A DNA stretch of 8,702 nucleotides from Accumulibacter sp. GTDB taxonomy: Bacteria; Pseudomonadota; Gammaproteobacteria; Burkholderiales; Rhodocyclaceae. Of the stretch, positions 1-5,996 are shown piece after piece (positions within the stretch are counted from its first letter, which is position 1; each line of letters begins with the position of its first letter). The DNA lies in NCBI GenBank assembly GCA_031284185.1, contig JAITAJ010000144.1:1-8702 (forward strand). The letters run 5' to 3'. The notes under the pieces were generated by a model. It was not told the origin of the DNA, searched no databases, and worked only from the letters and a program-made list of their open reading frames with translations. A program made the translations under genes and the position numbers.

Positions 1-95
1 GACAGCGCCGCAAGCTCATCTGTCTTCTGTCTTCTCAAATCGCTGTCCTCTGGAACTGACTTCTATCTTCTGTCCTCTGGAACTGTCCTCTGGAA
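1..95 (-). repeat. Partial heptad/hairpin repeat element A
   Basis: Read on the minus strand, this stretch has CAG-ended heptads (AGGACAG, AAGACAG) that run into GATGAGCTTGCGGCGCTGTC at the window edge. That is the same boundary seen in element C near 4131-4156, so this is one arm of the same element and the rest lies outside the window. The 13-mer CTGTCCTCTGGAA occurs at 43-55, 70-82 and 83-95, a 7+6 variant of the heptad. The 12-mer CTCAAATCGCTG (34-45) recurs inverted in element B at 2481-2492. The array ends about 14 bases beyond the stop codon of the namZ-like gene. No gene is seen in it. Confidence 0.8.
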
Positions 96-108
96 CGCCC
101 GAGCCGCG

Positions 109-1314
109 TCAATACAGCAGATACGCCCGGCGCGCGTCGCGCCACGCGGCTTCGTCAGGCGCGGCGAGGCGGTCGAGGTCGGCGGGCGTCGCGGCCGGAT
201 CGTCGACCCACTCGCGCAACATCTCGCCACCATTGATCAGATCGATGGCCCGCCGGTCGCGCTCGTACTCGTAGGGGAAATCACGCCATAGCGGGTAATC
301 GGGACGCAGCCCGCGAATCACCTTGAGGGCCAGCGCCAGCAGCCGCCAGGGGCGGAATTCGTGATGCCGGTAGCCGCCGTCCTCGACGTGGATTTGCAGG
401 CCGCCACACAACGCGCCCGCGTGTTTGTGGAAGGTCGGCTCGAACCAGCAGGCCCGCGGACGGCATCCGGCGAGCCACGCCGGCGCCAGCGCCCGCATTC
501 CGGCGATCACGGCATGGGCGTCGATGTCCGGGGCGCCGAGGAGTTCGAGCGGGCGCGTCGTGCCACGCCCTTCGGAAAGCGTCGTGCCTTCGAGCATCAC
601 CGTGCCGGCATAGCAACGCGCCATGTATACGCTCGGCGCGTTCGGGCTGGGATTGATCCAGACGCGCTCGCCGAGCGGCCAGCCGAAACCGGGAGCGTCA
701 TCCGGCCGCCAGCCCTGCATGGGGATCACCCGGCAATCGACGTCCAGGCGGAACTCGGCGATGAACCAGCGCGCCAGTTCGCCCAGCGTCAGCCCATGAC
801 GCATCGGCAGCGGCCCCGCGCCGACGAAGCTCTCCCATCCGGGCCGCAGACTCGATCCTTCGACCGGGCGGCCCGCCGGGTTGGGACGGTCGAGCACCCA
901 CACCGCCTTGCCGCGCCGCGCGACGGCTTCAAGCATGTAAAAGAGCGTGGTGACGAAGGTGTAAACGCGACAGCCGACGTCCTGCAGGTCGACCAGCAGC
1001 ACATCGAAAGTGTCGAGCATCGCCGCCGTTGGCCGGCGCACTTCGCCGTACAGGCTGAAAACCGGGATGCCGCGCCGGGAATCGATGAAATCGGGAGATT
1101 CGACCATGTTGTCCTGCTTGTCGCCGCGCAGACCGTGCTGCGGCCCGAAGGCCGCCGTCAGATTCAGATCGGGCAGCGCCGCGAGCGCGTCGATGGCATG
1201 CGTCAGATCGGCGGTGACCGACGCGGGATGCGCGAGCAGGGCAAGGCGCTTGCCGACGAGCGCGCGGCGCAAGGCAGGATCGGCGATGAGACGATCGAGT
1301 CCGAAAAGGATCAT
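109..1314 (-). CDS. namZ: NamZ-like exo-beta-N-acetylmuramidase (DUF1343/YbbC family)
   Basis: This is a 401-residue protein of the DUF1343 family. Characterised members (NamZ) remove terminal MurNAc from the non-reducing end of peptidoglycan chains, so murein turnover or recycling is the likely role. Family blocks visible in order are FGPQHGLRGDKQDNM (56-70), LVDLQDVGCRVYTF (107-120), LDRPNPAGR (141-149), EGTTLSEGRGTTRP (242-255) and CGGLQIHV (303-310). The first block has Gln where many members have Glu (PEHG). No signal peptide or membrane segment is visible, unlike secreted NamZ proteins, which suggests a cytoplasmic location. The frame is open upstream to a TTG at 1344, but that codon sits directly against the mdh terminator hairpin, leaving no room for a ribosome site, so the ATG at 1314 is preferred. 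The Shine-Dalgarno match is weak (GGAGA about 14 bases upstream). The family is clear; the enzymatic activity is inferred. Confidence 0.88.
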   Translation of the reverse strand: MILFGLDRLIADPALRRALVGKRLALLAHPASVTADLTHAIDALAALPDLNLTAAFGPQHGLRGDKQDNMVESPDFIDSRRGIPVFSLYGEVRRPTAAMLDTFDVLLVDLQDVGCRVYTFVTTLFYMLEAVARRGKAVWVLDRPNPAGRPVEGSSLRPGWESFVGAGPLPMRHGLTLGELARWFIAEFRLDVDCRVIPMQGWRPDDAPGFGWPLGERVWINPSPNAPSVYMARCYAGTVMLEGTTLSEGRGTTRPLELLGAPDIDAHAVIAGMRALAPAWLAGCRPRACWFEPTFHKHAGALCGGLQIHVEDGGYRHHEFRPWRLLALALKVIRGLRPDYPLWRDFPYEYERDRRAIDLINGGEMLREWVDDPAATPADLDRLAAPDEAAWRDARRAYLLY

Positions 1315-1344
1315 CCGGCGGCCTGTGTCTCCGATGGGCGCCAA

Positions 1345-1375
1345 CGAAAAGCCGCAGACGCGCCGCGGCTTTTCG
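1345..1375 (-). terminator. Intrinsic terminator of mdh
   Basis: CGAAAAGCCGC (1345-1355) and GCGGCTTTTCG (1365-1375) form a perfect 11-bp stem around a 9-base loop, starting 21 bases after the mdh stop codon. On the minus strand the GC core is preceded by an A run and followed by TTTT, the usual form of a Rho-independent terminator. Its symmetry means it could act in both directions. It separates mdh from the namZ-like gene, so the latter probably has its own promoter or depends on read-through. Confidence 0.8.
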
Positions 1376-1396
1376 ACGACCGGCGGCTCGATGGAA

Positions 1397-2383
1397 TCAG
1401 AGCATGCCCTTGACGGCTTCGACCTCGCCGATCAGTTCCTCGAGCGTCCTGTCGAACTTTTCCTGGGCGAAGGCATCGAGGGGTATCCCCTGGACGATCT
1501 TGAAGGAGCCATTCTTGCACTCGCACGGGAAACCGAAGACGATGCCCTCCGGGATTCCGTAGGAACCGTCGCTGGCCACTCCCATGGTCACCCAGTCGTC
1601 GGACCCGAAGACCCAATCGCGGACGTGATCGATCGCCGCGCTGGCCGCCGACGCCGCCGAAGAAGAACCGCGCGCTTCGATGATCGCCGTGCCCCGCTTG
1701 CCGATGTCGGGCAGAAAGACTTCGGTGTTCCACCGCTCGTCGTTGATCAACTGCCTGACGCTGTCGCCGTTCGACGTGCAATGGCGATAGTCGGCATACA
1801 TCGTCGGCGAATGGTTGCCCCAGACGACCAGTTTTCTCAGGCTGTCGACGGGACGGCCGCTCTTGGCCGCGAGCCGCGATCTGGCGCGGTTGTAGTCGAG
1901 ACGCAGCAGGGAGTGGTAGTTGGCCGGATTGGTGCGCCCCACTTTCCTGACCGCCGCGCGGGCGATGTAGGCATTGGTGTTGGCCGGATTGCCGACGATG
2001 AGTACCTTGACGTTTTCCTTGGCGTTTTCGGCGACCGACTTGCCCTGAACGGTGAAAATGGCGCCGTTGGCCGAGAGCAGATCGGTGCGTTCCATGCCGG
2101 GGCCGCGCGGGCGGGCGCCGACGAGCAGACAGATGTCGGCGTCCTTGAAGGCGACGTCGGGCTGATCGGTGGCGAAAGCGCCGGCCAGCAGCGGGAACGC
2201 GCAATCATCGAGTTCCATGATCACGCCCTGGCAGGCTTTTTGGGCCTGCGGCAGATCGAGCAGTTGCAGAATGACCGGTTGGTCCTTGCCCAGCATATCG
2301 CCGGCGGCGATACGGAAGAGCAGGCTGTAGCCAATCTGGCCGGCGGCGCCAGTAACCGTGATGCGAAGAGGTGCTTTTGACAT
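1397..2383 (-). CDS. mdh: Malate dehydrogenase (NAD-dependent, cytosolic type)
   Basis: This TCA-cycle enzyme interconverts malate and oxaloacetate with NAD(H). The 328-residue protein fits the type-2 bacterial/cytosolic MDH family in length. Visible motifs are the Rossmann loop TGAAGQIGYSLL (11-22), the substrate-binding loop GARPRGPGMER (89-99), GNPANTNAY (131-139), the catalytic segment RLDYNRA (161-167, Asp163 and Arg166), and GNHSPTMYAD (189-198) with catalytic His191. The segment is usually RLDHNRA; here Tyr replaces the non-catalytic His, and the flanking PANYHSLL also differs from the usual proteobacterial PKNFTAMT. All catalytic residues are intact. The ATG start at 2383 has a good ribosome site (AGGAG at 2391-2395, spacing 7). 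A hairpin terminator follows the gene and element B lies upstream. Confidence 0.97.
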   Translation of the reverse strand: MSKAPLRITVTGAAGQIGYSLLFRIAAGDMLGKDQPVILQLLDLPQAQKACQGVIMELDDCAFPLLAGAFATDQPDVAFKDADICLLVGARPRGPGMERTDLLSANGAIFTVQGKSVAENAKENVKVLIVGNPANTNAYIARAAVRKVGRTNPANYHSLLRLDYNRARSRLAAKSGRPVDSLRKLVVWGNHSPTMYADYRHCTSNGDSVRQLINDERWNTEVFLPDIGKRGTAIIEARGSSSAASAASAAIDHVRDWVFGSDDWVTMGVASDGSYGIPEGIVFGFPCECKNGSFKIVQGIPLDAFAQEKFDRTLEELIGEVEAVKGML

Positions 2384-2464
2384 CGATAAACTCCTGATGG
2401 ATGAATGAAAACTTTAGAAAATCGTTTCGCTTGGACGCTTTTCGCCAAAAATCGATCGACGCGA

Positions 2465-2470
2465 AGTATA
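2465..2470 (-). promoter_or_regulatory. Probable -10 box of the mdh promoter
   Basis: TATACT on the minus strand lies 82 bases upstream of the mdh ATG, implying a leader of roughly 75 bases. The region between it and the AGGAG ribosome site is comparatively AT-rich. The -35 region at normal spacing falls inside the outer edge of repeat element B (about 2487-2493) and matches the consensus poorly. This is assigned from the -10 match and position only. Confidence 0.4.
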
Positions 2471-2480
2471 AAGCAGAAGG

Positions 2481-2678
2481 CAGCGATTTGAGGGGACAGG
2501 GGGACAGAAAACAGAGGATAGAAGACAGAGGACAGAGGGGCTTGCGGCGCTTCGCGCCGGGGTGATGGACGAAAAACCGGGCGCTCGGTTTTTCGTTCAT
2601 TGCTTCGGCGCGAAGCGCCGCAAGTTCACCTGTCTTCTGTCATCTGTCATCTTTCTTCTGAATTCTGTCTTCTGAACC
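2481..2678. repeat. Complete heptad/hairpin composite repeat element B
   Basis: This is the best-defined copy of the element. The left arm (about 2493-2535) is CAG-ended heptads (GGGACAG, AAAACAG, AGGATAG, AAGACAG, AGGACAG, with one 8-base unit). The core at 2541-2624 is a nested inverted repeat. The right arm (2630-2678) is seven phased units beginning CT (CTGTCTT, CTGTCAT, CTGTCAT, CTTTCTT, CTGAATT, CTGTCTT, CTGAACC). The left edge carries CAGCGATTTGAG, shared with element A. The element fills most of the 348-base gap between mdh and ogt. Open frames across it look like chance translations of the repeat. Confidence 0.85.
2541..2624. repeat. Nested inverted-repeat core of element B
   Basis: CTTGCGGCGCTTCGCGCCG (2541-2559) is perfectly complementary to the sequence at 2606-2624 over 19 bp. 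Each arm also folds on itself, since CGGCGC and GCGCCG flank a 3-base loop. Between them is a central hairpin of 15 bp with one mismatch (2565-2579 with 2586-2600, loop GGCGCT) whose stem includes AAAAACCG and CGGTTTTT. The strand could form one long hairpin or three shorter ones. The central hairpin resembles a bidirectional intrinsic terminator, with five Ts after the GC part on either strand. Transposon-end, terminator or insulator roles are possible; none is shown. Confidence 0.85.
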
Positions 2679-2692
2679 GTTCGGAAGTTCAG

Positions 2693-2698
2693 TAGAAT
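2693..2698 (+). promoter_or_regulatory. Possible -10 box of the ogt promoter
   Basis: TAGAAT lies 33 bases upstream of the ogt ATG. Its -35 region would fall in the last heptads of element B and is weak. A small inverted repeat, CTGAAC-N9-GTTCAG (2672-2692), abuts the -10 box and could be an operator, but it overlaps the final heptad and may be fortuitous. The ribosome site that fixes the ogt start is GGAGA at 2720-2724. Confidence 0.35.
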
Positions 2699-2731
2699 CA
2701 AGGGCGTCACGAATAAATCGGAGATTCGCTC

Positions 2732-3202
2732 ATGGAAAGGCCGTTTCAGGCCGTGGTCGCCGCGCCGGTTTTCTGTTTTGGCATCCGCTGCGACGAGACC
2801 GAGATTTTCGCGCTGGAATTTCTTTCTCCACGCGCCGAACAGGCGCCCGCCAACGCGCTGGCCGCCGAGGCGGTCCGGCAGTTGAACGCTTACCTGGCCG
2901 ACGCCGATTCGTCCTTTTCCCTGCCCTTGCGGCCCGCCGGCACGCGCTTCCAGCGCCGCGTCTGGGAGGAGATCGCGCGTATCCCGAGCCATCAGACGCG
3001 AAGCTACGGCGATCTGGCGAAAGCGCTCAGGAGCGCGCCGCGCGCCGTGGGTCAGGCTTGCGGCGCCAATCCGTATCCGGTCGCCGTGCCATGCCATCGC
3101 GTGATCGCGGCGGACGGCGGCCTCGGCGGATTCGCCCGGCAGGGCGGCGAATTCTTCCTTGAGATAAAGCGCTGGCTGCTCGGGCATGAACGAAGCCGTT
3201 GA
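2732..3202 (+). CDS. ogt: Methylated-DNA--protein-cysteine S-methyltransferase
   Basis: This is a suicide DNA-repair protein that moves the methyl group from O6-methylguanine or O4-methylthymine to its own cysteine. It has 156 residues, a normal length for Ogt-type proteins without the Ada regulatory domain. An N-terminal ribonuclease-like region is followed by the DNA-binding domain: FQRRVWEEIARIP (73-85), TRSYGDLA (89-96), the arginine-finger helix RAVGQACGANP (104-114), the active site PCHRVI with Cys121 (120-125), and GGFARQGGEFFLEIKRWLL (132-150). All expected active-site features are present. The ATG start has GGAGA at 2720-2724, spacing 7. The 3' end overlaps xerD by 17 bases, so the two are probably co-transcribed and translationally coupled. 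Confidence 0.96.
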   Translation: MERPFQAVVAAPVFCFGIRCDETEIFALEFLSPRAEQAPANALAAEAVRQLNAYLADADSSFSLPLRPAGTRFQRRVWEEIARIPSHQTRSYGDLAKALRSAPRAVGQACGANPYPVAVPCHRVIAADGGLGGFARQGGEFFLEIKRWLLGHERSR

Positions 3203-4103
3203 GGCCCGCTCCGCCGACCTCGCCGAGATCGACGCCTTCTGCGACACGCTGTGGCTGGAGGACGGCCTGGCGAAAGCCTCGCTGGCCAGCTACCGCGGCG
3301 ATCTCACGCACTTCGCGCGCTGGCTGGCGGAAGAACGGATCGCGTCGCTTTGCGCGGTAGACGATCTGGCGCTGATTCGTTTCGTCGCCATGTCGTCACA
3401 GAAGAAACGCGCCTCATCGCAGGCGCGTTACATTTCGACGCTGCGGCGTTTCTACCGCTATCTGCTGGCGCATGGCCGGATCGCGCGCGATCCGACCCTG
3501 AAAATCGCCATGCCGGTGAAACCGGCGCGTCTGCCCAAGGTTCTGTCGGAACGGGACGTCGAGGCCCTGCTGACGGCGCCCCCCGTCGCCGCGCCGCTCG
3601 GCCTGCGCGACCGCGCCATGCTGGAAACGCTGTACGCGACCGGCCTGCGTGTCTCCGAGCTGGTGGGTCTCAAGCTGCACGAGGTGAGTTTCGACATGAA
3701 TGTCGTGCGCGTTTTCGGCAAGGGCGACAAGGAGCGTCTGGTGCCTCTCGGCGAACAGGCCGTCGACTGGCTGCGCCGGTATCTCGACGAAGCCCGGCCC
3801 GGCCTGCTCGGCAGCCGCCGCAGCGACGCGCTGTTCGTCACGTCGCGCGCGAGCGGCATGACGCGCCAGGCGTTCTGGCAACTCGTGAAGCGTTATGCCC
3901 TGTCAGCCGGCATCGCCCCCGAGAGGCTGTCGCCGCACGTCTTGCGCCACGCCTTCGCCACGCACCTGCTCAATCATGGCGCCGACCTGCGCGTGGTGCA
4001 ATTACTGCTCGGACACGCGGACATTTCGACGACGCAGATTTATACCCACGTCGCCCGCGAGCGCCTGAAGACGCTGCACGCGCAGCATCATCCGAGGGCA
4101 TAG
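3186..4103 (+). CDS. xerD: Site-specific tyrosine recombinase XerD
   Basis: XerD acts with XerC at the dif site to resolve chromosome dimers, under FtsK control at the division septum. The protein has 305 residues: an N-terminal SAM-like core-binding domain (about 13-100) and a C-terminal catalytic domain. The full catalytic set is visible: Arg155 (ATGLRVSEL), Lys179 (GKGDKER), His251 and Arg254 (HVLRHAFATHLL), His277 (LLGHADISTTQ) and nucleophile Tyr286 (IYTHV). Each is offset by exactly seven from the E. coli XerD numbering I recall. The HVLRHAFATHLLNHGADLRV stretch favours XerD over XerC or a phage integrase. The start overlaps ogt by 17 bases and lacks a clear Shine-Dalgarno, consistent with coupling. 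Repeat element C begins right after the TAG stop. Confidence 0.96.
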   Translation: MNEAVEARSADLAEIDAFCDTLWLEDGLAKASLASYRGDLTHFARWLAEERIASLCAVDDLALIRFVAMSSQKKRASSQARYISTLRRFYRYLLAHGRIARDPTLKIAMPVKPARLPKVLSERDVEALLTAPPVAAPLGLRDRAMLETLYATGLRVSELVGLKLHEVSFDMNVVRVFGKGDKERLVPLGEQAVDWLRRYLDEARPGLLGSRRSDALFVTSRASGMTRQAFWQLVKRYALSAGIAPERLSPHVLRHAFATHLLNHGADLRVVQLLLGHADISTTQIYTHVARERLKTLHAQHHPRA

Positions 4104-4503
4104 TCAGAGGACAGAGTCTTGAGAAGACAGATGACAGATGAGCTTGCGGCGCTGTCGCGCCGGAATGAGGACGGAAAACCTACTTCTCGGTTCGTCTGTC
4201 ATCTGACGGATTGGAGCGCGGGCGTCTCGCCCGCTTCGTATCGCGCCACACTTCCGAGGACAGAGAAACCCATCGCTCGGTTTCCCCTCCGGCGCGACAA
4301 CGCCGCAAACTCACCTGTCATCTGGCGGATTGGAGCGCGGGCGTCCCGCCCGCTTCGTGTCGTGTCACGCTTCCGAGGACAGAGAAACCCATCGCTCGGT
4401 TTTCCCTCCGGCGCGACAGCGCCGCAAACTCATCTGTCTTCTGTTATCTGTCTTCTGTCTTCTGGCACCTGTCTTCTGGCACCTGTCTTCTGTCATCTGA
4501 TAG
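4104..4503. repeat. Heptad/hairpin repeat element C, with internal duplication
   Basis: This fills the gap between the convergent 3' ends of xerD and mpl. A left arm of CAG-ended heptads (AGGACAG 4108-4114, AAGACAG 4124-4130, ATGACAG 4131-4137) starts within a few bases of the xerD stop. The GC core CTTGCGGCGCTGTCGCGCCG (4143-4162) pairs with right-arm copies at 4289-4308 and 4408-4427. The right end is ten perfectly phased 7-mers at 4434-4503, all starting CTG (CTGTCTT, CTGTTAT, CTGGCAC, CTGTCAT, CTGATAG). The minus strand of 4444-4503 is also coding, as the end of mpl. No independent gene is seen; frames crossing the element read repeat sequence. Confidence 0.85.
4207..4444. repeat. Two tandem 119-bp units inside element C
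   Basis: Unit 1 (4207-4325) and unit 2 (4326-4444) align without gaps and differ at about 10 of 119 positions by eye, mostly transitions. Each starts CGGATTGGAGCGCGGGCG, contains a 7-bp hairpin (GCGGGCG, 3-base loop, CGCCCGC), a GAAACC...GGTTTC hairpin, and then the GC arm CCGGCGCGACA(A/G)CGCCGC followed by heptads. The period is exactly 17 times 7. The GCGGGCG hairpin segment is absent from element B, so it looks like a module added to the basic element and then duplicated with its arm. Confidence 0.85.
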
Positions 4504-5859
4504 TGCATTCAGCAGCCTGTCATGGATACCGCCAAAGCCGCCGTTGCTCATCACCAGGATGTGATCGCCGGCCCGCGCTTCGCGCGCGACGCGCTCTATC
4601 AGGGCGTCGAAGTCGACGGTCACCGTTGCTTTTTCACCCAGCGGCGAGAGCGCCTCGGCCGCGTCCCAACCGAGATTGGCGGCATGGCAGTAAACGCGGT
4701 CGGCTTCGGCCAGACTGCCCGGTAATTGCGCCTTCATCACGCCCAGTTTCATGGTGTTCGAGCGAGGTTCGAGCACGGCCAGAATGCGCGTTCCCGGATG
4801 AGTTCCGAGCTTCCGGCGCAACCCGGCAATCGTCGCGGCAATCGCCGTCGGATGATGCGCGAAGTCGTCGTAAACGCAAATCCCCCGCGCGCTGCCGCGC
4901 CACTCCATCCGGCGCTTGACGTTCAGAAAGCGCGACAGCGCGTCCACGCCGCGTTCGAGCGGCACTCCGGCATGACGGGCGGCCAGGAGCGCCGCGACGG
5001 CGTTGGCGCGGTTGTGTTCCCCGGTCAGCGGCCACCAGGTCCGCGCGATCACCGCGTCACCGCGTTGCAGACGGAATTCGCCGGAAGCGTCGTCGCCGGC
5101 GGCATGCCAGCCGCCGGCCTCGTTGAAGTATTCGACCGGCGTCCAGCAACCCCGCGCCAATACCCGTTCGAGACTCGCTTCCCCCGCGTTCGAGATCAGC
5201 CGCCCGCCACGCGGCAGGGTGCGCACCAGGTGGTGGAATTGCGTCTCGATGGCCGCCAGATCGGCGAAGATGTCGGCGTGATCGAACTCCAGATTGTTCA
5301 GCACCACGGTTCGCGGACGATAGTGAATGAACTTGGAACGCTTGTCGCAGAACGCCGTGTCGTATTCGTCGGCCTCGATCACGAAGAACGGCGAGTCGCG
5401 CCGGTCCCCGCGCAGACGCGCGGAAACGCCGAAATTCATCGGCACGCCGCCGATCAGAAAACCGGGACTCGATCCGGCCTCCTCGAGTATCCATGCCAGC
5501 ATCGACGAGGTGGTCGTCTTGCCGTGCGTCCCCGCCACCGCCAGCACCCAGCGGCCATTCAGAACATTGTCGGCCAGCCACTGCGGACCGGAAACATGGT
5601 TCAGGCCACGGTCGAGAATCTCTTCGAGCAAGGGGTTGCCCCGCGAAATGGCATTGCCGATCACGAAACAATCCGGGTTCAGACTCGTCTGCTCGGGGCC
5701 GTACCCTTCGATCGGATCGATTCCGGCGTCTTCGAGCTGCGCGCTCATGGGCGGATAGACGGCGGCGTCGCAGCCGGTGACGCGATGGCCCGCCGCGCGC
5801 GCCAGGCGGGCGATTCCGCCCATGAAGGTACCGCAGATGCCGAGAATGTGAATATGCAT
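4444..5859 (-). CDS. mpl: Mpl: UDP-MurNAc:L-alanyl-gamma-D-glutamyl-meso-DAP ligase
   Basis: Mpl is a cytoplasmic murein-recycling enzyme that joins the recovered tripeptide to UDP-MurNAc using ATP. The 471-residue protein shows the Mur ligase layout: N-terminal nucleotide-binding fold HILGICGTFMGGIA (4-17), ATP loop VAGTHGKTTTSSMLAW (108-123), EADEYDTAF (162-170), NLEFDHADIF (189-198), GEHNRANAVAA (280-290), YDDFAHHPTAI (330-340), EPRSNTMKLG (364-373) and MSNGGFGGIHDRLLNAL (437-453). GGFGGIH and EPRSNTMK favour Mpl over MurC. The last 18 or so residues, ending DRRQVPEDRCQKTEDR, are translated repeat heptads of element C, which also supply the TAA stop; family members normally end near LLNAL. 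The ATG start has only a modest ribosome site (GTGGA, about 8 bases upstream). Confidence 0.95.
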   Translation of the reverse strand: MHIHILGICGTFMGGIARLARAAGHRVTGCDAAVYPPMSAQLEDAGIDPIEGYGPEQTSLNPDCFVIGNAISRGNPLLEEILDRGLNHVSGPQWLADNVLNGRWVLAVAGTHGKTTTSSMLAWILEEAGSSPGFLIGGVPMNFGVSARLRGDRRDSPFFVIEADEYDTAFCDKRSKFIHYRPRTVVLNNLEFDHADIFADLAAIETQFHHLVRTLPRGGRLISNAGEASLERVLARGCWTPVEYFNEAGGWHAAGDDASGEFRLQRGDAVIARTWWPLTGEHNRANAVAALLAARHAGVPLERGVDALSRFLNVKRRMEWRGSARGICVYDDFAHHPTAIAATIAGLRRKLGTHPGTRILAVLEPRSNTMKLGVMKAQLPGSLAEADRVYCHAANLGWDAAEALSPLGEKATVTVDFDALIERVAREARAGDHILVMSNGGFGGIHDRLLNALSDDRRQVPEDRCQKTEDR

Positions 5860-5920
5860 GAGGGAAATCCACGTTATGACGGATCAATGAGTTGAAAACA
5901 GGATGAAAGCGTCGATCGAA

Positions 5921-5996
5921 CCGTCACCGCGAGGGGCGGAGCACCGTGACCATCCGTGCGCCGCGCCGGATGGCTTCGCTCGCGCTCGCAATGACG
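5921..5996. repeat. REP-like imperfect palindrome upstream of mpl
   Basis: CGTCACCGCGAG (5922-5933) pairs with CTCGCAATGACG (5985-5996) at 10 of 12 positions, and CCATCCG (5950-5956) pairs perfectly with CGGATGG (5967-5973) around a 10-base loop. The right arm on the minus strand reads CGTCATTGCGAGCGCGAGCG, which resembles the GTCATTGCGAGCGAAGC-type intergenic repeats known from many bacterial genomes. CGATCGA flanks it on both sides (5913-5919 and 5995-6001), possibly a target duplication, although the 7-mer is nearly palindromic. It shares no sequence with elements A-D. The rest of the gap between mpl and 6187 holds only a promoter candidate. Confidence 0.65.

Noticed and set aside
1315..1344. 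TTG start for the namZ-like gene
   Set aside because: It lies directly against the mdh terminator stem, leaving no ribosome site, and the added ten residues show no family resemblance.
1010..2380. Long rightward open frame of 456 codons
   Set aside because: It is antisense to namZ and mdh and lacks any family motif.
2205..2600. Leftward frame starting MNEKPSARFF
   Set aside because: It starts within the hairpin core of element B, translates the repeat, and ends inside mdh in another frame.
2672..2692. CTGAAC-N9-GTTCAG as an ogt operator
   Set aside because: It overlaps the final heptad of element B and the half-sites are short, so it may be a by-product of the repeat; mentioned only as a possibility.
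4434..4503. Possible CRISPR array
   Set aside because: The repeats are directly adjacent 7-mers with no unique spacers, and no cas gene is present.
3186..4503. xerD and adjacent element C as an integron or mobile recombinase cassette
   Set aside because: The protein matches chromosomal XerD, is coupled to ogt, and the repeats occur equally at other loci; no attachment or dif-like site was recognised.
4119..4919. Long rightward open frame of 266 codons
   Set aside because: It crosses repeat element C and then runs antisense to mpl, with no recognisable domain; mpl is clearly the real gene.
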